Source: Streptomyces sp. NBC_00377 (GTDB taxonomy: Bacteria; Actinomycetota; Actinomycetes; Streptomycetales; Streptomycetaceae). Taken from it: a stretch of DNA of 64,000 nt. The stretch's first letter is position 1. Each line of letters begins with the position of its first letter. Below, piece after piece: positions 58,765 through 64,000 of this stretch. The position numbers and the translations under genes are program-made. Under the pieces are notes generated by a model. It saw nothing but the letters and a program-made list of their open reading frames with translations, did no database searches and was not told the DNA's origin. The stretch spans positions 7,378,001 to 7,442,000 of the forward strand of contig NZ_CP107958.1 of NCBI RefSeq assembly GCF_036075115.1, in the 5' to 3' direction.

Positions 58765-59988
58765 ATGGCCGACCGCGTCACGGTGATCGGCTGGGACGGC
58801 TCGCCGCTGACCGCAGCGGCCCGCTCGGCCCTGGGAGCCGCCACGCTGGTGGCCGGCGCCCCTCACCATCTGGCGCTGCCCGAGGTGCCGCCCGCGGCGG
58901 AACGCGTCCGGCTCGGCAGTGTCTCCCTCGCCGCCCGCCGGATCGCCGGCCACCGCGGCAGCGCCGTCGTCCTGGCCGACGGCGACCCCGGCTTCTTCGG
59001 CGTCGTACGGACCCTGCGCGCCCCCGAGTTCGGCCTGGAGGTCGAGGTCGTCCCGGCCGTCTCCGCCGTCGCCGCCGCCTTCGCCCGGGCGGGCATGCCC
59101 TGGGACGACGCCCACGTGGTCGTCGCACACCGGCGCACCCTGCGCCGCGCGGTGAACGTGTGCCGTGCCCACACCAAGGTCGCCGTTCTCACCTCCCCGG
59201 GCGCAGGCCCCGCCGAGCTCGGCCTGCTCATGGAAGGTGTGCACCGCACGTTCGTCGTCTGCGAGGAACTCGGCACCACCCGCGAACAGGTCAGCGTCCT
59301 CACCTCCGACAAGGCCGCCGACCACACCTGGCGCGACCCCAACGTCGTCATCGTCATCGGTGGCCCCACCGGACCGGCCGTCTCCGGGGACAGCGGCTGG
59401 TTCGCCGGCCGCGACCCGAGCGCCGGCCCGCGCGGCTGGGCCCTGCCCGCCGAGGAGTACGGCGGCGGACTGGGCGAGGGAGAGGCGGAGCTGCTGCGCG
59501 CCGCACAACTCGCCCGGCTGGGTCCACGCGTCGGCGACCTCGTCTGGGACATCGGCTGCGGCAGCGGCGCCTTCGCGACCGAGGCGGCGCGGGCCGGTGC
59601 CGCCGTCATCGCCGTCGACCGGGACATCGAGGCGTGCGCCCGCACCGACAGCTCCGCGCGCCGCCACGGCGTCCAGCTCCAGATCGTCCACGGCACCGCC
59701 CCGCACGTCCTGGAGAACCTGCCCGAACCGGACGTCGTCCGGATCGGCGGCGGGGGAGCGGCCGTGGTCTCCGCGGTCACCGACCGCCGCCCGCAGCGCA
59801 TCGTCACCCATGCCGGGACCCGCGACGCCGCCGAACTCGTGGGCCGCGACCTGTCCGAACACGGCTACCGCGTCGCGTGCTCCCTCATCCAGTCCGTCGA
59901 ACTGGACACGCGGGCCTGGACGGAGCGGGAACGCAGTGTCGCGTTCCTCCTCACCGGAGAGATCGTGCGGAGCGCCTCACCCCGCTGA
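58765..59988 (+). CDS. cobL: Precorrin-6Y C5,15-methyltransferase (decarboxylating), CbiE-CbiT fusion
   Basis: 407 residues. Residues 1-200 are the CbiE tetrapyrrole methylase domain (VTVIGWDGSPLTAAARSAL, VVLADGDPGFFGVVRTL, VVPAVSAVAAAFARAGMPW); residues 235-407 are the CbiT SAM-dependent domain (VGDLVWDIGCGSGAFATEAA, VRIGGGGAAVVSAV). The fused enzyme methylates C5 and C15 and removes a carboxyl group in aerobic cobalamin synthesis. ATG 58765 follows GGGGGAG. The gene is followed by a terminator and a 546-bp non-coding leader before the BluB gene, also a cobalamin step. Confidence 0.93.
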   Translation: MADRVTVIGWDGSPLTAAARSALGAATLVAGAPHHLALPEVPPAAERVRLGSVSLAARRIAGHRGSAVVLADGDPGFFGVVRTLRAPEFGLEVEVVPAVSAVAAAFARAGMPWDDAHVVVAHRRTLRRAVNVCRAHTKVAVLTSPGAGPAELGLLMEGVHRTFVVCEELGTTREQVSVLTSDKAADHTWRDPNVVIVIGGPTGPAVSGDSGWFAGRDPSAGPRGWALPAEEYGGGLGEGEAELLRAAQLARLGPRVGDLVWDIGCGSGAFATEAARAGAAVIAVDRDIEACARTDSSARRHGVQLQIVHGTAPHVLENLPEPDVVRIGGGGAAVVSAVTDRRPQRIVTHAGTRDAAELVGRDLSEHGYRVACSLIQSVELDTRAWTERERSVAFLLTGEIVRSASPR

Positions 59989-60104
59989 GGTGACGGACGA
60001 CCGGCCGACCACCGACGCGGGAGCGGCGGTCCCTCCCGGGGAGCGGCGAGGGCCCGGGGTGCGACGAGGGCCCGGGCGACCCGGCCGGGCCGTTCGCCGG
60101 CCCC

Positions 60105-60131
60105 AAGACCGGGCCACGGCCTGGTCTTTCC
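60105..60131 (+). terminator. Terminator of cobL
   Basis: AAGACCGGGCC (60105-60115) pairs with GGCCTGGTCTT (60118-60128) with one G-T pair, then TTCC. Confidence 0.65.
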
Positions 60132-60201
60132 GAGTATCGATCGCGACGCTTTCCGACCGTCGATCGTGACCCCCCGCGCCCAACCCGTGATCCCTTTGTC
60201 G

Positions 60202-60375
60202 TACCGCGCGCGGTAGGCTGGCCGATCGTCGTACCGCTTTCGTTCGCCCGGCACTTCGTCGGTCAATGTCCTGAAAACGCATCCCTTTTGGGGTGGGTGT
60301 GGTACGGCAGAACCGGAGGGCGCGCAACGTGGCGCAGTCCACAGCGGGGCGTCGCGGATCAAGCTGTCGCGACGC
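60202..60375 (+). promoter_or_regulatory. Structured leader and palindrome before the BluB gene
   Basis: TACCGCGCGCGGTA at 60202-60215 is a perfect 14-bp dyad whose end overlaps a -10-like TAGGCT (60214-60219). GCGTCGCG (60349-60356) and CGCGACGC (60368-60375) form a perfect hairpin in the leader. A 70-codon frame at 60293-60505 has no supporting feature. No cobalamin riboswitch consensus was found in the 59989-60534 gap. Confidence 0.4.
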
Positions 60376-60534
60376 GACTACGACCGGGACAATGCCACTG
60401 AATGGCTTTGTCGCTATTTCGGGCGGGTCGTTCGTGCCGCTGGGCACGGACGCTCGTTCTTCACTGGGGGCGGTCGGTGCGCCGCTCCGGGTGAGCTGGT
60501 CGTAGAAGCACTAACCGATGGGCGAGGGGTACGC

Positions 60535-63500
60535 ATGACCGACACCGGCCAGGTTCCGGGCGAGGGACTGCCGGAGAACGCAGGCATGGTGGAACAGCCG
60601 GGCGCCCCCGCGCACGGTGCGTACACCTACCTCTCCGAGACCACCGCCGAGGACGAAGACCTGTTGCTGCTGCCGGGCGCCCAGAGCGCATGGGGCAACG
60701 AGGTGGCGCCACCTCCCCCGGAGCCGGTGGTCGAGGCGGTGCACGAGCCGGGCCCGCACGAGACGGGCGGCCGTGACAGCGGTTCGGTCGACCTCAGCGG
60801 CGTCCGTCTGCCCGGCCCGTCGGCGCCGCAGTCGGCCCCGCGCCGTCCGCTGCACCTCGGTCCGCCGATCCCCGACACCTCCGCCAGTCCGGTCCGCTCA
60901 CTCGCCGACCGGGGTCCCGCGGGCGCGCCGGTACGACAGGCCGGTCCGACCGCGTCCGGCCCCGAGTACCTCGACGCCCCGCACCTGCGGGATATGCCTC
61001 CGCAGGGCGCGGCCCCCTGGGGCGCCGCGCAGGCCACGGCCCAGGTGACCGCCCAGGCGCCGGTCGCGCACGGGGTGACGGCCGCTGAAACGGTTGTTCC
61101 GGCGCCCGTCGCCGCACCGCAGCCGCCCGAGCCGGCCGGCGTCGCCCAGGCCGTCGTGGCCCGGGTCGCGACCGAGGCGATCGCCGCGACCGCCCCGCAG
61201 GAAGCCCAGGCGGCTGAGGAGGCCCCGGAGACCGAGGGCGCGCCGGATGCACGGGAGACCGAGGCCGCCGGCCACGCCACGGGACCTGACGGCGGGGCGC
61301 CGGCGCGTCAGCAGGCCGCCTCGGCCTACGGGGTCGTCGACCCTGGGGAGTTGCTCGGCGCCGCGATGATGGCGGAGGCGGAGCAGGCTTCCGCCGCCGA
61401 GGGCGCGGAGCCCGCACAGGACGCGGCCGGCGTTGCCTTCTCCGGCGGCGACGAGAGCCACGGAGAGCACGCCGAAGAGAGCGTCGAAGAGAGCGCTGAG
61501 GCGGGCGCCGCGCCGGTCGTCGAACCGCCGGTGGAAGCGGCGCAGATGCCTGAAGCGGCACAGGACGCCGGATCCGCGTACACGGAGCAGCACGACGGCG
61601 CCGCCGAGGACACCCTGCCGAGCGAGCCGGTCGCGGCCGAGGTGGCGGAGCCGGCCGGCACTGCGGACACCGCCGAGGTGGCAGAGCCCTCGCAGGTTCC
61701 CCGGACGTACTTCGTGGACGCGGCCGTCGCCCAGGCGGCCGAGGCCGCCCAGGCGAGCCCGGCCGAAGAACCACAGCAGCCGGAGTCCCGGCACGCGGAG
61801 CTTCAGCAGTCGGAGCTCCAGGGGTTCCAGCAGCCCCACGGCGACACGCCGGCCCAGGGCCCTGAGGCACCCGCCGCGGACACGGTCCCCGCCGCTGAAC
61901 CCACCTCCGCGTCCCATTCGGCGGAGGTCCCCGGGCTCGCACCCGATCCCACCCCCGCGCCCGGAGCCGCTCAGGCTCACGAGCCCGCGGTGGCGGCGAC
62001 CCCCGGCGTGTCCGAACCGGCGGCGCCCGTGCGGGAGCCGGCCGCCTCCGCGCCTGAGGCAGGCGCGCCCGGAGCGCCTTTCGCACCGGAGTCCGCAGAG
62101 GTCTCCGCGCCGACGCCCGGCTCCGATGCCGATGCCGAGGCCGATGCCGAGGCCGTTCAGGTCGTCGGTGCCTCCGTGGCCCCCGTCGAGGCCGCCCCCG
62201 TCGAGCCGACCGCCCAGCCGGCCGACCCCGAGTCCGTCCGGTCGGTGGAATCCGGACCGGAGCAGCTCGGGCAGCCGACCTCTGACGTCGAGTCGGCAAC
62301 GCGGTCCGAGCGGCCGGCGGAGTCGGAGCCGCAGGCGGAGTCGGTGTCCGGGCCGCCGTCGCAGGCGCAGCCGGCGCCGGCGGTGGAGGACTCGGACGAG
62401 CTCGCCACCCCCGTCAGCCACATCGCGGACGCCGCATCCCGCATCGCGGATGCCCCGGCGCCTTCGGAGACGGTTCCGCACCCCGAACCCGAACCCCAGC
62501 CCGATCCCGAAGCGGAGACGGCCGCACCCGAGGCCTCAGACCTCACCGAAGTTCCGCAGCCCGCCCCCGCCGTATCCCTTGCGGACCCGGACCCGGACCC
62601 GGACCCGGACCCGGACCTGGACCCGGAGTCAGGGCCGGAGCCGACTCCTCAGCCGGAGCCGACTCCTCAGCCGGAGCCGACTCCTCAGCCCGAGCCGACT
62701 CCTCAGCCGGAGCCGCCGACAGCGCAGTCACCGGCCTCCGAGTCACCCGCCGAGGCGCCCGCGCCCGCTGCGCCCACGGCAGTCCCCGTGGACGCCTCGG
62801 CCGTCCCGCAGCAGGTGCCCGCGCACCCGCAGCCCGTCGAGGCCCCGGTGGCCGTTCCCGCGCCGCCCGCCGAGGCACCCGGCGTGGAACTCCTCTCCAC
62901 CGCCGTCCCCTCGGCGCAGGCGGACCACGGGGTCGAGCCGGGCCGCGCCGGCCACGCCGACCGGAACGACCTCCCGGAGCCGGCGCACCGGGCGGAGCAG
63001 CAGCCCGGCGCCGACCACGCGTCGAGCCGGTCGCTGGGCCGGTTCGTGCAGGTCGAGGGCACGGTACCCTCCACTCCGCACCTCGCCCCGACCCCGCCGC
63101 ACCCCCAGGTGATTCCCGCAGACGAGCAGGTTCCCGGCACGGCGGCGGAGCAGCCGCAGGCCGTCGAGGGGGACGCCGCGCCGTCCACCGTCACGGTCCC
63201 CGCCCCCCGCGGCGCCGACCCCGCTCCCGCCCCGGCGATCCCGGACACGGAGCACGAGACCGACATCGACCCCGACGTCGCACAGAGTCCGGAGGACCTG
63301 GAGACCAGGGCCGCCGACCAGGAAGAGAGCCCGGCCGCAGTGGAAGAGGTCCAGGAGTCCACCGGCCCCGCCGCGCCCGCGTACGACGACGCCGAGCGCG
63401 AGGCCGTGCTGAAGGTGATGCGCGAGCGCCGGGACATCCGCAACGGCTTCCGCGCCGACCCGATTCCGCACGAGGTGCTGCTGCGCGTCCTGGAGGCCGC

Positions 63501-64000
63501 GCACACCGCGCCCTCCGTCGGCCACTCGCAGCCGTGGGACTTCGTCGTCATCCGTTCCGCCGACACCCGGCGCGCGATGCACGAGCTGGCGACCCGTCAG
63601 CGTGACGCGTACGCGAAGTCGCTGCCGAAGGGCCGCGCGAAGCAGTTCAAGGAACTGAAGATCGAGGCCATCCTCGACACCCCGGTGAACATCGTCGTCA
63701 CCGCCGACCCGACCCGCGGCGGGCGGCACACCCTCGGCCGCCACACCCAGCCCCAGATGGCTCCGTACTCGTCCGCGCTCGCGGTCGAGAACCTGTGGCT
63801 CGCCGCCCGCGCCGAGGGCCTCGGCGTCGGCTGGGTCAGCTTCTTCGACGAGCGGGAGATGGTCCGCGCCCTGGGCCTGCCCGAGCACCTCGAAGTGGTC
63901 GCCTACCTCTGTGTCGGCTACGTCGACGAGTTCCCGGACGAGCCCGAGCTGATGCAGGCCGGCTGGGCCAAGCGCCGTCCGCTGTCCTGGGTCGTCCACG
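60535..64000 (+). CDS. cobT: BluB-domain protein with very long disordered N-terminus (probable BluB-CobT fusion), 3'-truncated
   Basis: The frame is open from ATG 60535 (ribosome site GCGAGGGG) to the window edge, 1155 residues so far. Residues 1-950 are Ala/Pro/Glu-rich low complexity with one conserved-looking patch at 27-60 (AYTYLSETTAEDEDLLLLPG). From about 955 a BluB nitroreductase fold begins: MRERRDIRNGFRADPIPHEV, TAPSVGHSQPWDFVVI, APYSSALAVENLWLAARAEG and GLGVGWVSFFDEREM. BluB turns FMNH2 into 5,6-dimethylbenzimidazole, the lower ligand of B12. I recall Streptomyces CobT carrying BluB in front, so CobT should follow outside the window (inference). Confidence 0.87.
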   Translation, partial: MTDTGQVPGEGLPENAGMVEQPGAPAHGAYTYLSETTAEDEDLLLLPGAQSAWGNEVAPPPPEPVVEAVHEPGPHETGGRDSGSVDLSGVRLPGPSAPQSAPRRPLHLGPPIPDTSASPVRSLADRGPAGAPVRQAGPTASGPEYLDAPHLRDMPPQGAAPWGAAQATAQVTAQAPVAHGVTAAETVVPAPVAAPQPPEPAGVAQAVVARVATEAIAATAPQEAQAAEEAPETEGAPDARETEAAGHATGPDGGAPARQQAASAYGVVDPGELLGAAMMAEAEQASAAEGAEPAQDAAGVAFSGGDESHGEHAEESVEESAEAGAAPVVEPPVEAAQMPEAAQDAGSAYTEQHDGAAEDTLPSEPVAAEVAEPAGTADTAEVAEPSQVPRTYFVDAAVAQAAEAAQASPAEEPQQPESRHAELQQSELQGFQQPHGDTPAQGPEAPAADTVPAAEPTSASHSAEVPGLAPDPTPAPGAAQAHEPAVAATPGVSEPAAPVREPAASAPEAGAPGAPFAPESAEVSAPTPGSDADAEADAEAVQVVGASVAPVEAAPVEPTAQPADPESVRSVESGPEQLGQPTSDVESATRSERPAESEPQAESVSGPPSQAQPAPAVEDSDELATPVSHIADAASRIADAPAPSETVPHPEPEPQPDPEAETAAPEASDLTEVPQPAPAVSLADPDPDPDPDPDLDPESGPEPTPQPEPTPQPEPTPQPEPTPQPEPPTAQSPASESPAEAPAPAAPTAVPVDASAVPQQVPAHPQPVEAPVAVPAPPAEAPGVELLSTAVPSAQADHGVEPGRAGHADRNDLPEPAHRAEQQPGADHASSRSLGRFVQVEGTVPSTPHLAPTPPHPQVIPADEQVPGTAAEQPQAVEGDAAPSTVTVPAPRGADPAPAPAIPDTEHETDIDPDVAQSPEDLETRAADQEESPAAVEEVQESTGPAAPAYDDAEREAVLKVMRERRDIRNGFRADPIPHEVLLRVLEAAHTAPSVGHSQPWDFVVIRSADTRRAMHELATRQRDAYAKSLPKGRAKQFKELKIEAILDTPVNIVVTADPTRGGRHTLGRHTQPQMAPYSSALAVENLWLAARAEGLGVGWVSFFDEREMVRALGLPEHLEVVAYLCVGYVDEFPDEPELMQAGWAKRRPLSWVVH
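62638..62709 (+). repeat. 18-bp tandem repeat (PTPQPE) in the BluB-fusion linker
   Basis: Four units of GAGCCGACTCCTCAGCCG stand head to tail; a run of GACCCG hexamers (Asp-Pro repeats) lies just before at 62584-62626. Both should vary in number between strains. Confidence 0.85.

Noticed and set aside
60394..60400. GCCACTG as the core of a cobalamin riboswitch
   Set aside because: The other conserved parts (B12 box and the CCCCGC-N-ACTGT context) are missing; the motif here forms a simple GCCA/TGGC hairpin.
60293..60505. 70-codon open frame in the BluB leader
   Set aside because: No ribosome site or family resemblance and it overlaps a structured leader; kept only as a note.

Overview
The window is a 64-kb piece of a high-GC actinobacterial chromosome, almost certainly Streptomyces. 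Evidence: very strong G/C at third codon positions, many GTG starts, typical Streptomyces intergenic repeats (GCGCAGTTCCCCGCGCC family), Tat-type and lipoprotein signals, and a gene order that, from memory, matches the S. coelicolor core from glnA4 through infC-rpmI-rplT, pheST, argCJBDR, argH, glpQ1 and a methionine ABC transporter to the cobalamin genes. No insertion sequence, prophage, tRNA, rRNA or CRISPR array was seen.

Layout. (1) 1-3.2 kb: end of a glutamine-synthetase-like gene (probably glnA4), an aldehyde dehydrogenase and an SDR, which look like an amine/amino-alcohol catabolic operon. (2) 3.3-10.4 kb: a PLP-dependent aldolase-like protein, a proline-rich membrane protein coupled to a mycosin-like S8 protease, a class-A-like serine hydrolase, SseB and DUF1844 proteins. 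(3) 10.4-18.3 kb: translation block infC-rpmI-rplT, an SpoU methyltransferase, a soluble histidine kinase and pheST. The infC leader carries a strong intrinsic terminator and infC appears to start at AUC. (4) 18.3-32.6 kb: accessory regulators and enzymes: a repeat-rich intergenic region, a TPR-type regulator, NUDIX, a 3-hydroxyacyl-CoA dehydrogenase, a GHL10 hydrolase, a MocR/EamA divergent pair, a histidine-phosphatase homologue lacking both catalytic histidines, a secreted GH51 arabinofuranosidase, and a PadR/oxidoreductase pair with a double palindromic operator. (5) 32.9-38 kb: arginine biosynthesis argCJBDR with an ARG box; argH lies 7 kb further on with its own ARG box and promoter. (6) 38.3-41.6 kb: an extracytoplasmic flavin electron-transfer cassette: ApbE flavin transferase, a protein with three tandem FMN-binding domains, and a ferric-reductase-like transmembrane flavoprotein. 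(7) 41.8-54.5 kb: L,D-transpeptidase, a heme-peroxidase pseudogene, a PPOX-fold protein, a duplicated-domain secreted protein, argH, aldo/keto reductase, TetR-MFS efflux pair, acyltransferase, GlpQ, a small sigma-like factor, GNAT and two membrane proteins. (8) 54.8-57.9 kb: metNIQ preceded by a cysteine-rich leader peptide. (9) 58-64 kb: a GNAT enzyme, CobL and the start of a very long protein whose BluB domain follows about 950 low-complexity residues; it runs off the window.

Best leads: the infC attenuator/AUC start, the Cys-rich leader peptide upstream of metNIQ, the triple FMN-domain electron-transfer cassette, the PadR double operator, the shared-CATG divergent starts, and the long disordered extension on BluB. 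All assignments were made by reading the sequence; no database search was run.
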